NCBI RefSeq assembly: GCF_007746075.1
Contig: NZ_CP036339.1
Location: forward strand, 3,811,786-3,875,785
Direction of reading: 5' to 3'
DNA: 64,000 nucleotides
Origin: Lacipirellula limnantheis
Lineage (GTDB): Bacteria; Planctomycetota; Planctomycetia; Pirellulales; Lacipirellulaceae
Part shown: positions 51,548 to 60,778 of the stretch, piece by piece
Numbering within the stretch: the first letter of the stretch is position 1
Layout: every line of letters starts with the position of its first letter
The notes under the pieces: generated by a model
What the model saw: only the letters and a program-made list of their open reading frames with translations
The model's database searches: none
Told to the model about the DNA's origin: nothing
Translations under genes and position numbers: made by a program

Positions 51548-52273
51548 TCAATGTCGCTCGCCCTGCTCCTTGGCAGGCAACGGCAGCTTGCTCGTCGGGG
51601 CGGACCTCCGCCATGACGCCGGCAATGGCGCCGTCAGCGTCAACGGCTCGCGGCGAACAGGGTGTTCCAACTCTAATTGACGAGAATGCAGCGCGATCCC
51701 CCGCGGAAACTCCAGCGTCGCGCCATACTTGCGATCGCCGACGATTGGACAGCCGATTTTCGCCAGCTGCACGCGAATTTGGTGCTTGCGGCCCGTATCC
51801 AGTTCCACTTCGAGCAGCGTCAGACCGCTCGCGCTCCCCATGACTCGATAGTGGAGTCGGGCCGCCTGCGCTCCTTCCGCCCCCGCTTGCGTGACGTGCA
51901 CCTTGCGATGCCGTTCGTCCTTTCGCAAAAAGTGCTCCAGCGTCCCAGTCGCGGCGGGTGGCGTCCCTTGCACAGCCGCCAGATAGACTTTGCGAACGTC
52001 GCGGCTCCGGAACGATTCGCTCAGCCTCGCCGCCGCCTTCGACGTCCGAGCGATCAGGACCAACCCGGTCACCGGTGCGTCGAGTCGGCTAACGATGCCG
52101 AGGTAAACGTTTCCCGGCTTCTGATACGCCTGTCGAACGTATTCCTTCGCCACCGTGAGCAGGCTTTCTCGACCCTCTTCCACCCCCATCGTCGGCAGCA
52201 TCGCTGGTTTGTTCACGGCGAGCAGGTGGTTGTCCTCGTAGAGAACCTCAAGCTCGTCTCGGCAATCAGACAT
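51548..52273 (-). CDS. RluA family pseudouridine synthase
   Basis: 241 residues, without an S4 domain. The sequence starts LEVLYEDNHLLAVNKPAMLP, the family's first motif. The catalytic aspartate is D65 in SRLDAPVTGL (usually HRLD, here Ser replaces His), and the later motifs TGRKHQIRVQLAKIGCPIVG are intact. It isomerises specific uridines in rRNA or tRNA to pseudouridine. The length fits the TruC/RluA group. It stands alone between the kinase and the divergent Maf gene; substrate specificity cannot be told. Confidence 0.9.
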   Translation of the reverse strand: MSDCRDELEVLYEDNHLLAVNKPAMLPTMGVEEGRESLLTVAKEYVRQAYQKPGNVYLGIVSRLDAPVTGLVLIARTSKAAARLSESFRSRDVRKVYLAAVQGTPPAATGTLEHFLRKDERHRKVHVTQAGAEGAQAARLHYRVMGSASGLTLLEVELDTGRKHQIRVQLAKIGCPIVGDRKYGATLEFPRGIALHSRQLELEHPVRREPLTLTAPLPASWRRSAPTSKLPLPAKEQGERH

Positions 52274-52436
52274 GGCTCAGCAATCGAACGGCGTGATGAC
52301 AGGGCAAGGCGCTTCACGATACCACGAAACTCGCGTGCCTTGCCGCCAAATTCCCGCAGCGCTTCTCGAAGCCAACAGGCTGGCAAGCTATCCTAAACTC
52401 CGCCGGCGCCCGCCACGTTCACCGCTGATCTCGCCC

Positions 52437-53045
52437 ATGCCCACCCGCCGATTGATCCTCGCCAGCAGCTCGCCTCGCCGCCATCAACTGCTGCGCGAGG
52501 CCGGCTACGAATTCGAGTCGCTCGCGCCGCACGAATCGGTCGAGTGCGGCATCTGCTCCACCGGCGGCCCCGCGTCGCTCGTCGTTGAACTGGCCATGAA
52601 CAAGGCGGCCAACGTCCTCGCCCAGCTCAAAGAAAGCGGCGATTTCGACGATCGCTGCGTCATCATCGCTTGCGATACCGTGGCCGAGTGCGGCGGCATG
52701 GTCTTGGGCAAGCCCGCGGACGAGGCCCACGCGCGCGATATGCTCGAGCGACTCCGGGGCAGCCTGCACCGCGTCTACAGCGGCCTCTGCGTCTGGCAGC
52801 CCGGCAGCGCCGCCGCCGGGCTGCCAGATGTGCGGCTGGCCGTTTCGGAGCTGCGCATGGACCCGCTCAGCGACCAGCAACTGGACGAGTATCTCGCCAG
52901 CGGCCTGTGGGAGGGCAAGGCGGGGGCGTTTGGCTATCAAGATCGCGCCGGCTGGCTCCACCTGTCCAAAGGAAGTGAATCGAACGTCGTCGGCCTTCCC
53001 ATGGAACTGCTGACCGAGATGCTCGCCGAGCTCCCTGCCGACTGA
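52437..53045 (+). CDS. maf: Maf-like nucleoside triphosphate pyrophosphatase
   Basis: 202 residues from the ATG at 52437. The N-terminus LILASSSPRRHQLLREAGYEF is the Maf signature, with the substrate-binding SSSPRR. The general-base aspartate is in IIACDTVAE, followed by GKPADEAHARDML and the C-terminal GAFGYQDRAG. Maf proteins hydrolyse non-canonical or surplus dTTP, UTP or modified nucleotides. Which of these this one prefers is uncertain; the frame is open farther upstream, but the family starts here. Confidence 0.92.
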   Translation: MPTRRLILASSSPRRHQLLREAGYEFESLAPHESVECGICSTGGPASLVVELAMNKAANVLAQLKESGDFDDRCVIIACDTVAECGGMVLGKPADEAHARDMLERLRGSLHRVYSGLCVWQPGSAAAGLPDVRLAVSELRMDPLSDQQLDEYLASGLWEGKAGAFGYQDRAGWLHLSKGSESNVVGLPMELLTEMLAELPAD

Positions 53046-53212
53046 CGCAAGCGACGAATGTTCCGGTTGCAGGGCCCCCGCGGCCGGCCGACCCGACAAT
53101 GCCGGCGCCCAGTCGTGATGCCGCTGGGACGAGCGTCGCGGGTCCGGTATACTTCACTGGCTTTTTCGCCGACTCCCGCCCCCGGCCGTTAACCGCTCCG
53201 CGCACCGAGATT

Positions 53213-54202
53213 ATGAAGATCAGGGTTGGCGTCGTCGGCATTGGACCGCTGTGGGAGTCGCGACATCTGCCCGCGTTGCGCGCCCTCTCCGATCGATTTG
53301 AGATCACCGCGGTGTGCGACCCGGTCCATCATCGCGCCGCCCTCGCGGCCCGCCAGCTCAACGCCGCGGTGCACGACGGCTACCGAGCGCTCACGGCCCG
53401 CGGCGACGTCGACGCCGTGCTGCTGCTGTCGCCGCAATGGTTCGGTCCGCTCCCCATCTACGCCGCCTGCGAAGAGGGCAAGGCAATCTACTGCGCCGCT
53501 GCCATGGAGTTGAAAGACGACGAGGCGGCCATCCTCCGCGACCGCGTGCGCGAGGCCGGAATTGCCTTCATGGCGGAGTTTCCCTGCCGACTGTCGCCCG
53601 CCACGCTGCGGCTGAAGGAATTGATCGCCACTCGGCTCGGCACGCCTCGCATCCTGTTCTGCAATCGCCGTCGCACGATGGAGGCCGCGGGCGAACACGG
53701 CACCCGTTGCGAGCTCGACCTGGTCGAGCTGATCGATTGGTGTCGCTACGTGGTCGACGCTGAACCGAGTTCGCTCGTCGCGGTCTCGCACAATCCACGC
53801 GGCGACGGCTGCGCCGACTACTTTTCCCTCAGTCTCGACTTCGCCGATCCATCCGCCGCCGGCAAGGGGGCGATGGCGATGATCGCCTGCGGCCAGTACG
53901 TCCCCAAGTCGTGCGAGGAATCTCTTGCCTATCGCCGTCCCGCCGACTTGAAGGTCGTGTGCGACAACGGCCTGGCCTTCGTCGATTTGCCGAACACCGT
54001 GGCCTGGTTCGACAACGCCGGCCAGCACCTCGAAACGCTCGATCACGAACGCCCCGTCGGCGAGCAATTGCTGATGCACTTCCATCGCGCCGTCGAAAGC
54101 CTAGTGCTCAAGACGGCCAGCCTGGAAGACGCCCACCGCGCACTCTCGATCGCCTCGCTCGCCCGCCAGAGTTGCACAAGCGGGCAGCGCGTCTACTGCT
54201 AG
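53213..54202 (+). CDS. Gfo/Idh/MocA family oxidoreductase
   Basis: 329 residues from the ATG at 53213, where the Rossmann fold begins directly (IRVGVVGIGPLWESRHLPAL), so it is cytoplasmic. The usual EKP lysine loop is altered: the corresponding segment reads GKAIYCAAAMELKDDEAAIL, so the conserved lysine-proline pair appears to be missing. Some subgroup members lack it; such proteins may bind sugar without standard dehydrogenase chemistry. It is unlinked to the other four paralogs in this window. Confidence 0.8.
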   Translation: MKIRVGVVGIGPLWESRHLPALRALSDRFEITAVCDPVHHRAALAARQLNAAVHDGYRALTARGDVDAVLLLSPQWFGPLPIYAACEEGKAIYCAAAMELKDDEAAILRDRVREAGIAFMAEFPCRLSPATLRLKELIATRLGTPRILFCNRRRTMEAAGEHGTRCELDLVELIDWCRYVVDAEPSSLVAVSHNPRGDGCADYFSLSLDFADPSAAGKGAMAMIACGQYVPKSCEESLAYRRPADLKVVCDNGLAFVDLPNTVAWFDNAGQHLETLDHERPVGEQLLMHFHRAVESLVLKTASLEDAHRALSIASLARQSCTSGQRVYC

Positions 54203-54791
54203 ATTTGGTCGCGCCCTCGCGATTGCTCCCGCTAGCCTCTTCGCATCTTGATTGTGGGCAGGGCATCAAGTTGTGCGGTCTCGTACATAAGTACAAGCGT
54301 CTAGAAATTGGCCACTCGATTCGCTATAGTGATCGCATGTTCATATTTCCATAGGCTTTGCACACCCTGATTTTTTGCAACGGCCCTACTCAGCCCAACC
54401 CGCCCGGCGCCTCGTCGATGGCGGCGCGATAACTAGCGGCCCCCGATCTCTGTCGCCGTCGTCGGTGCGGCGACCACCGAGTTCGTCACTGCAAATCCAA
54501 GCATCACAACAACTTCCGAATTCTGTCGCGTAAACTGCGGAAAACGACAAATCTCGCGCCGCGACAAAAATCGTCCGCCCGAGCGAGCGCAAGCGTACCG
54601 TTCGCCCAAGTCGGCAAGTCACTGTTGGCAGACTTGGCAGAGATCGCAGACGTGACCAACTAGACCGCGTCGGTGTCATCCCGGCCGGCACGCCGCGGAG
54701 AGTTGCCTGGCGTTTTGCTCGCCACTGCGGAGCGACAACTTGAGAATATGCGTAACCCCTCAGTTCAATTGCACTTAACAAGCGCAATGGT
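54203..54791. other. Intergenic region upstream of transketolase
   Basis: Roughly 590 bases without a convincing gene. A 139-codon minus frame (54386-54805) is Arg/Ser-rich with no motif and runs across the transketolase promoter, so I do not accept it. Confidence 0.45.
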
Positions 54792-54837
54792 TTGACACCT
54801 CGCAAATGCGGTCCCTATATTTGCGGTTTGCGCAAAT
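54792..54837 (+). promoter_or_regulatory. Near-consensus sigma-70 promoter with overlapping inverted repeat
   Basis: TTGACA at 54792-54797, an 18-bp spacer, then TATATT at 54816-54821. An inverted repeat ATTTGCG-N5-CGCAAAT (54819-54837) overlaps the -10 box and the expected start of transcription. A further CGCAAAT (54801-54807) lies in the spacer. The arrangement suits a repressor operator. It is 46 bases before the transketolase start codon. Confidence 0.65.
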
Positions 54838-54882
54838 CCCGGCGAGCACGCCATCGATTCCTTTTTCGCGGAACGTCTCTGC

Positions 54883-56943
54883 ATGGCCACGACCACGAGC
54901 AATGTCGCTGAACTGACGATCAACACCATCCGCACCCTCGCGATGGATGGGGTCGAGAAGGCCAACTCCGGCCACCCGGGCACCCCCATGGCGCTGGCGC
55001 CGGTCGCCTACGAGCTCTGGGCCAACACGCTCAACTACGACCCTAACGCCCCGCTCTGGCCGAACCGCGATCGCTACGTCCTCTCGTGCGGCCATGCATC
55101 GATGCTGATCTACTCGCTCCTTCACCTCGCGGGGGTGAAGAAAGTCGATGATCACGGCAAGGTCGAATCGGGCCTGTCGGTCACGCTGGAGGACCTAAAA
55201 AACTTTCGCCAGTGGCACAGCAGCACCCCTGGTCACCCGGAGTACGGCTTCACCACCGGCATCGAGACGACCACTGGCCCGCTGGGACAGGGGATTGCGA
55301 CCAGCGTCGGGTTTGCGATTGCCGAACGTTGGCTCGCCGCCCGCTACAATCGTCCCGGGTTCGAGCTCTTCAATTACAACGTCTACGCCCAGTGCAGCGA
55401 CGGCGACCTGATGGAAGGGATCTCGCACGAGGCCGCGTCGATCGCCGGGCATCTGCGTCTCTCCAACCTCTGCTGGATTTACGACGACAACAACATCACC
55501 ATCGAGGGGCGGACCAACCTCGCCTTCAGCGAGAACATTCCCGACCGCTTCCGCGCCCTCGGCTGGCATGTGGTGGAGGTTGAAGACGCGAACGACCTGA
55601 ACTCCCTCGCCGACGCCTACCAATCCTTCCTCGACAATGTCGAGAGCCCCACGCTGATCGTGGTCCACAGCATCATCGGTTACGGCGCTCCCAAAAAGGC
55701 GAACACGTCGGCCGCCCATGGCGAACCGCTCGGCGCCGAAGAAATTCGCGCCGCCAAGGCCGCGTACGGCTGGCCCGAGGATGCCTCCTTCCTCGTGCCC
55801 AAGGAGGCGACCGAGCATTTCGCCGCGACGCTCGGCGCCCGCGGCCGCGCGGCGCGCGAGGAGTGGGAAGCGCTGTTCGCCAAGTACAAGCAGTCGCATC
55901 CCAAACAAGCGACGGAACTCGAAGGCATCCAGCGCCGCGAGCTCCCCGCGGGTTGGGATGCCCCGGTCCCTGAATTCCCCGCGGACCCCAAAGGGATGGC
56001 CACGCGCATCTCGGGCGGCAAGGCCCTCAACATGTTTGCCGAGCGGGTTCCGTGGCTGCTGGGAGGTTCGGCCGATCTCGCCCCGTCGACCAAGACGCTG
56101 CTCACCTTCGAAGGCGCCGGCACGTTCTCGGCCGACGATTACGCGGGTCGCAACTTTCACTTTGGCATCCGCGAGCACGGCATGGCCGCCGCGGTCAACG
56201 GTATGAGCCTCAGCGGCCTGCGGGCCTACGGCGCGACGTTCTTCGTCTTTAGCGACTATCTACGACCCTCGATGCGTCTGGCGGCTCTGATGAGCGCACC
56301 GTCGATCTTCATCTTCACGCATGACTCGATCGGCGTCGGCGAAGACGGACCAACCCATCAGCCCGTCGAACATCTCGCGGCGGCCCGCGCCATCCCCGGA
56401 CTGATCGTCCTACGACCGGGCGACGCCAACGAGGCGATCTACGCCTACCGCGTCGCGATCAAGCAGACCAAACATCCAGTCGCCATGGTTCTCACCCGCC
56501 AGAACATGCCGACGCTCGATCGGACAAAGTACGCGCCAGCGGCGGGCGTCGAACGCGGCGGCTATACGCTCATCGATGCTCCCGGCGGCAAGCCGCAGGT
56601 GCTGCTGCTCGCCACCGGCAGCGAGTTGGCGCTGGCATGCGACGCATTCGACGAGCTCGCCAAGGAAGGCATCGCCGCCCGCGTGGTGAGCATGCCATCG
56701 TTCGAACTGTTCGAGCAGCAGGACGCCGCGTACCGCGACCAAGTGCTGCCAAAGTCGATTACCGCGCGAGTCGCCGTCGAAGCAGGCATCCGCCAGCCAT
56801 GGGACCGCTACCTCGGTTTCGCCGGCGGGTTCGTCGGCATGCACAGCTTTGGCGGATCGGCCCCGGCCCAGACCGTGTACAAAAAGTTCGGCATCACCGC
56901 CGCGGGCGTCGTCGCCGAAGCCAAGCGAGTTCTCGGCAAATAA
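54883..56943 (+). CDS. tkt: Transketolase
   Basis: 686 residues, typical for bacterial transketolase. The opening ELTINTIRTLAMDGVEKANS and GHPGTPMALAP carry the first thiamine-diphosphate contacts. The metal/cofactor motif is CSDGDLMEGISHEAASIAGH followed by DDNNITIEG. The pyrimidine-domain signature NFHFGIREHGMAAAVNGMSL includes the catalytic glutamate. The C-terminal domain runs from about 540. It transfers two-carbon units between sugar phosphates in the non-oxidative pentose phosphate pathway. It has its own promoter and terminator. Confidence 0.96.
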   Translation: MATTTSNVAELTINTIRTLAMDGVEKANSGHPGTPMALAPVAYELWANTLNYDPNAPLWPNRDRYVLSCGHASMLIYSLLHLAGVKKVDDHGKVESGLSVTLEDLKNFRQWHSSTPGHPEYGFTTGIETTTGPLGQGIATSVGFAIAERWLAARYNRPGFELFNYNVYAQCSDGDLMEGISHEAASIAGHLRLSNLCWIYDDNNITIEGRTNLAFSENIPDRFRALGWHVVEVEDANDLNSLADAYQSFLDNVESPTLIVVHSIIGYGAPKKANTSAAHGEPLGAEEIRAAKAAYGWPEDASFLVPKEATEHFAATLGARGRAAREEWEALFAKYKQSHPKQATELEGIQRRELPAGWDAPVPEFPADPKGMATRISGGKALNMFAERVPWLLGGSADLAPSTKTLLTFEGAGTFSADDYAGRNFHFGIREHGMAAAVNGMSLSGLRAYGATFFVFSDYLRPSMRLAALMSAPSIFIFTHDSIGVGEDGPTHQPVEHLAAARAIPGLIVLRPGDANEAIYAYRVAIKQTKHPVAMVLTRQNMPTLDRTKYAPAAGVERGGYTLIDAPGGKPQVLLLATGSELALACDAFDELAKEGIAARVVSMPSFELFEQQDAAYRDQVLPKSITARVAVEAGIRQPWDRYLGFAGGFVGMHSFGGSAPAQTVYKKFGITAAGVVAEAKRVLGK

Positions 56944-56978
56944 CCGATGGCAACGTCGACAACGCACCAACGCCCTTA

Positions 56979-57011
56979 GCCCCCGGTTCTTCAAACCGGG
57001 GGCATTTTTTT
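56979..57011 (+). terminator. Rho-independent terminator of transketolase
   Basis: GCCCCCGGTT and AACCGGGGGC form a perfect 10-bp stem with a 5-nt loop, followed after one A by seven T (57005-57011). It lies 36 bases past the stop codon and ends just before the next gene, whose start is at 57021. Confidence 0.92.
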
Positions 57012-57020
57012 CAACAAACC

Positions 57021-57704
57021 ATGCCCCTCACCCCGATCCCAGGATTCGCCGATCCCTTCGCCAGTCTAAGCCACCTCTTCGGAGCCCTCGTCTTCCTCGC
57101 GCTTGGCTTCCTTCTCGTCAGGCGCGGCCGCGGCAGCCTGCCTCGCATGATCAGTTTGGCGATCTTCGTCTTCGGCGCCGTTTTGCTCCTCTCAGTCAGC
57201 GGCACTTACCACCTGCTCGCGGCAAACGGCTCTGCTCGCGAAGTGATGCGCGTCCTTGACCACGCGGCCATCTTCACGCTCATCGCGTGCTCGTTTACGC
57301 CCATTCACTTCATCCTCTTCCGCGGCGTCGGGCGGTGGGGCCCGCTGATTCTGATTTGGGGATTCGCCTTCGTGGCGATTACTTGCAAGTCGATCTATTT
57401 TAATACGATGCCCGAGTGGCTCGGTCTTTCGCTGTACCTTGGCATGGGCTGGATCGGACTTGCTTCAGGGAGCGCCCTTTATCGCCGGTTCGGATTTGCA
57501 TTTGTAGCGCCAATTCTGTGGGGCGGCCTCGCTTACTCGGTCGGCGCCCTGCTCGATCATTTGAAATGGCCCGTACTCGTCCCCGGAGTCGTCCGTTCCC
57601 ACGAAATCTTTCACGTGGCCGTACTGATCGGACTCGCGTTTCACTGGTCTTTCATCTACAGCATCGCCGACGGTCGACTAACTCCGCTGACGGACGACGC
57701 TTAG
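57021..57704 (+). CDS. Hemolysin III family membrane protein
   Basis: 227 residues from the ATG at 57021. Seven predicted TM helices start with LFGALVFLALGFLLV. Family motifs include SGTYHLL in the second or third helix, LDHAAIFTLIACSFTPI and the closing SHEIFHVAVLIGLAFHWSFI with conserved histidines that bind a metal in this superfamily (YqfA/hemolysin III, PAQR-like). Whether bacterial members lyse cells is doubtful; a membrane-lipid or metal-dependent hydrolase role is more likely. The gene starts 10 bases after the terminator, so its promoter must overlap the transketolase end or it depends on read-through. Confidence 0.85.
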   Translation: MPLTPIPGFADPFASLSHLFGALVFLALGFLLVRRGRGSLPRMISLAIFVFGAVLLLSVSGTYHLLAANGSAREVMRVLDHAAIFTLIACSFTPIHFILFRGVGRWGPLILIWGFAFVAITCKSIYFNTMPEWLGLSLYLGMGWIGLASGSALYRRFGFAFVAPILWGGLAYSVGALLDHLKWPVLVPGVVRSHEIFHVAVLIGLAFHWSFIYSIADGRLTPLTDDA

Positions 57705-57854
57705 CCGCAAGCGTCGCTTGCTCCCGCTCGCGGCGGGATGGATAATAACAGCCAATCTCGCCGTATTTCCCATGAGCTCAGGCGGACGCGCCCGCGGTGA
57801 CGGCGCGTCGTGTACTCGGACAAACCAGCGATCAATCGATCACGAGAATTCAAG

Positions 57855-59609
57855 ATGCCACGCCTACCGCTGCGGCCGTTGCTTGCCGTACTGATGCTGC
57901 TCGGCAGTCAAGATACCGGTCGCGCGGCCGGCATACTCGACCAGCTCCCCGCCGATGCGACAGGCTTCGTCGCCGTTCATCGTCTGTCGGCGGCGAGCGC
58001 GAAGGTGGAGCGCGTGTTGGCAATCTTCCAAGACCTGACGCCCGGGCCGCTACCCGCGCCGCTCGCCCTCGCGATGGGCGCCACGGGCATGGGCCCTGGG
58101 TTGAATCAAGACGGCAATGCCTTGCTGGCCCTTCTTCCCAGCGACGACGCGCCATTTCCGCCGCAGCCGCTGTTGCTCATACCGGTTTCTAACTACGCGG
58201 AGTTTGCCGGGAGCATTGGCGGCGACGCCGCTGGGGAGATTTGCCGGGTGACCATCGCCGGCGAAGAGGTGTTGCTCGCCAAGCGTGGCGATTTCGCAGC
58301 CTTGATGAACATCGAGCATCGCGCGCAATTCGAAAAAGTCCTCGCCGCCGCGCCGGCCGCGCCGGCCGACCTGGCTCCGCTGGCCGATTGGTTGGCGACG
58401 ACTGATATTGCCGCCGGGCTAACACGCGCGGGCGTCGAGCGACTAACTGCCTTGGGACGGCGACAGGCCGCCGACTGGCGACAACGTGCGGAGGCGAACG
58501 CCGACGATCCCTTTGCGACTCCCGAGTTGCAACAGATTCGAGAAAGCATGCAGACCTACGAACTCATCTTCGAATTTCTCGGCGCCGAAATGAAGGCTGG
58601 CGCCGTCGGACTTTCAATCGATGAGTCGACCAACGTGAAGTTAGCGAAGCGCATCATCCTCTCGGAAGCGGGCGCATTCTCGACGCTCGCCAACGCTAGC
58701 CCCATCGCGGCGTCGCCGCTCAGTCGCTTCGCTGCGGGCCAGTACGTTGTCGCCGGCGGCGGACCAATTCCACCCGGCTTCGGCGCCGCATTCGCTTCGC
58801 TGGTCCGCCGTTTCGCCGAACAACTTCCCGCCGGCCAAGGATACGAAGGCTTTGCCGCCGAAGATTGGGAAAAGCTCGAAGAGTCTTATCGCTCGTCGCT
58901 CGACGGCGTCACGGCCATGGCGTTCGTCCTCTACGCCGGCGCGAAAGACGAGGGCCTCTTCAGCAACTACTACATGGTTTGCGACGTTGCTGATTCCAAC
59001 GCTTACCTGGCAGGATTCCGGCGGTCGCTGGAACTCGACAACGAGCTCATGGCCAAAGCCGAAAACGACCTTGCATTCCCGTTTGAACTATCCGAGGCGA
59101 CGATCGGCGGCAAGGGAGCGGTGGTCGGCGTCGCCGATGTTGGAGGGGCCGTCGCCGACCCGAACGTGCCGGCCGTCGAGTCCCTCATGAAGGCGCTGTT
59201 TGGCCCCGACGGCAAGATGCACCTCTACGCCGTCGCCGCCGATGCGAATACGACCGTCATCGGGTCGGCCACTCAAGAGCAGTTAGCCGAGGCCGTCGAG
59301 TTTGCTTTGAACGGCCAGTCCAGCCGCGCAGTCGAGTCGTCCGTCGGCGCCACGACGAAGCTACTCGACCCCGCGGCGCCGTGGCAAGCACTGATCAACC
59401 CGGCGGGCGCCATCGCCTGGGCGATGCGGGGCGCCCAGACGTGGGCCGCGACGTTCGGCGACGATGCGAGCGTCCCCCCATTCCCCGCGACGTCGCCCGT
59501 CGGCATCTCGCTGAATCTAACGAACGGGCTGGTCCAAGGGGAGCTCGTGATCCCGGTCGACTTACTCCAGGGGATCGCCGACTACGCGCTTAAGCTGCAA
59601 TCAAAGTAG
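57855..59609 (+). CDS. Exported protein of unknown function
   Basis: 584 residues from the ATG at 57855. The signal peptide is RPLLAVLMLLGSQDTGRAAG. The mature protein begins QLPADATGFVAVHRLSAAS, a pattern I have seen in other planctomycete exported proteins, and continues with alternating alpha/beta segments and no TM segment, cysteine cluster or enzyme motif. Its end overlaps the convergent amidohydrolase gene by 20 bases. Composition and length suggest a periplasmic binding or structural protein. I do not recognise a named family with confidence. Confidence 0.75.
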   Translation: MPRLPLRPLLAVLMLLGSQDTGRAAGILDQLPADATGFVAVHRLSAASAKVERVLAIFQDLTPGPLPAPLALAMGATGMGPGLNQDGNALLALLPSDDAPFPPQPLLLIPVSNYAEFAGSIGGDAAGEICRVTIAGEEVLLAKRGDFAALMNIEHRAQFEKVLAAAPAAPADLAPLADWLATTDIAAGLTRAGVERLTALGRRQAADWRQRAEANADDPFATPELQQIRESMQTYELIFEFLGAEMKAGAVGLSIDESTNVKLAKRIILSEAGAFSTLANASPIAASPLSRFAAGQYVVAGGGPIPPGFGAAFASLVRRFAEQLPAGQGYEGFAAEDWEKLEESYRSSLDGVTAMAFVLYAGAKDEGLFSNYYMVCDVADSNAYLAGFRRSLELDNELMAKAENDLAFPFELSEATIGGKGAVVGVADVGGAVADPNVPAVESLMKALFGPDGKMHLYAVAADANTTVIGSATQEQLAEAVEFALNGQSSRAVESSVGATTKLLDPAAPWQALINPAGAIAWAMRGAQTWAATFGDDASVPPFPATSPVGISLNLTNGLVQGELVIPVDLLQGIADYALKLQSK

Positions 59610-60774
59610 CGCGAGCATCAGGAGCGATCAACGCCTCGTACGGCGCGCGGCAGGCGCTGTCGCAGCGGACCATCGCTAAGTCAGCGCGCTTACCGGGGGC
59701 CAGGCTGCCCGCCGCTTGGCCTAGCCCCAACGCTTCGGCCGCATCGAGCGTCGCCATCCGCACCAGCACCGCCGAGTCGAGCTTCGGGAAGCGAGCGGCG
59801 GCGAACTGAATTTCGCCGAGCAAGTTGAGATCGGGGTTCGACGCCCGACTATCCGTTCCGAGCACCACGCGCACGCCCGCGCGTAGCATCGCTGGCAGGG
59901 GATACGGCGGGTGTTGAAAGTAGGCGTGCGTCCGCGGGCAGTAGACGACGCTCAACCGCTCCCGTCGCGCGGCGACGAAGGCGATCTCGTCGCTGTCAAA
60001 ATAATTTCCGTGAATGGCCAGCGCGCGGGGAGCCTCGGCAAGTTGCCGCAAATAGTCGAGCGGCCGACTGCCGCGCGGAATGGCGTCTCCGTCCCACATG
60101 CTGCGCTCCTCGAGCAGTTCCCGAAATGGCCCGGCTCCGTCCCGCAGCAGCTGGAGTTCCTCAGGAGATTCGGCCAAATGCATCGCCACGGGCAGGCGCC
60201 GCGCTGACGCAATCGCGACGAGTTTCTGCAGCAGGTCTGGATGGACCGTGTAGGGGGCATGCGGACTAATTCCCGCGGCGGCGCCGGCGGCGGCGACGCG
60301 CCGTTCCATCTCAGCGGCAACTGAGTCAACGCGCCCCGCGGAGAACCCAATCGCTTCTTGAAATTGCACCATCCGCGCACCTGCGCGGCCCTGATAGAAC
60401 GCGGCCGGCGAGGTGGCAATCTCGCCGATGGCCGTTACTCCGGCCGCCGCGGACTCGCGCAGCCCTGCGGCGATGGCCTCCTCGGGACGGCGATCGCCGC
60501 GGCCGCGGTCGGCGATCACCGTGCGGATCCAGGCCGGCAGGCTCATCCCCGGCCTGCCGAGCGGTTTAGCAAGACCGCTAAACTCTAAGTGCGTGTGGGC
60601 GTTGACCAGCCCAGGGAGCAGGACAACGTCGCCGAGATCGGTCACGGGGCCGCGATCCGGGTCGTCGGCGCCCACCTCGGCGATCATGCCGTCCGAGATG
60701 GCGACATAACCCCCTTCGATGGGCGGGGCGTCGATCGGCAGGACCCAGCGGGCTCGCAGCGTGCGGGCGGTCAT
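59590..60774 (-). CDS. Amidohydrolase family metal-dependent deaminase or hydrolase
   Basis: 394 residues from the ATG at 60774 (a GTG at 60786 would overlap the previous gene by 8 bases). The metal-binding HTH is in LVNAHTHLEFSG, a second histidine in PVAMHLAESPEE, a third in ALAIHGNYFD, and the catalytic aspartate in VLGTDSRASNPDLN. This is the pattern of the chlorohydrolase/cytosine-deaminase (SsnA, MtaD-like) branch. It probably deaminates a heterocyclic or guanidino compound in the cytoplasm; the substrate is unknown. It is the third gene of the operon with the NatA/NatB-like ABC system. Confidence 0.85.
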   Translation of the reverse strand: MTARTLRARWVLPIDAPPIEGGYVAISDGMIAEVGADDPDRGPVTDLGDVVLLPGLVNAHTHLEFSGLAKPLGRPGMSLPAWIRTVIADRGRGDRRPEEAIAAGLRESAAAGVTAIGEIATSPAAFYQGRAGARMVQFQEAIGFSAGRVDSVAAEMERRVAAAGAAAGISPHAPYTVHPDLLQKLVAIASARRLPVAMHLAESPEELQLLRDGAGPFRELLEERSMWDGDAIPRGSRPLDYLRQLAEAPRALAIHGNYFDSDEIAFVAARRERLSVVYCPRTHAYFQHPPYPLPAMLRAGVRVVLGTDSRASNPDLNLLGEIQFAAARFPKLDSAVLVRMATLDAAEALGLGQAAGSLAPGKRADLAMVRCDSACRAPYEALIAPDARATLIAA

Positions 60775-60778
60775 AGGG

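Noticed and set aside
54386-54805. 139-codon minus-strand open frame before transketolase
   Set aside because: Arg/Ser-rich translation with no motif, and it lies across a near-consensus promoter for the opposite strand.
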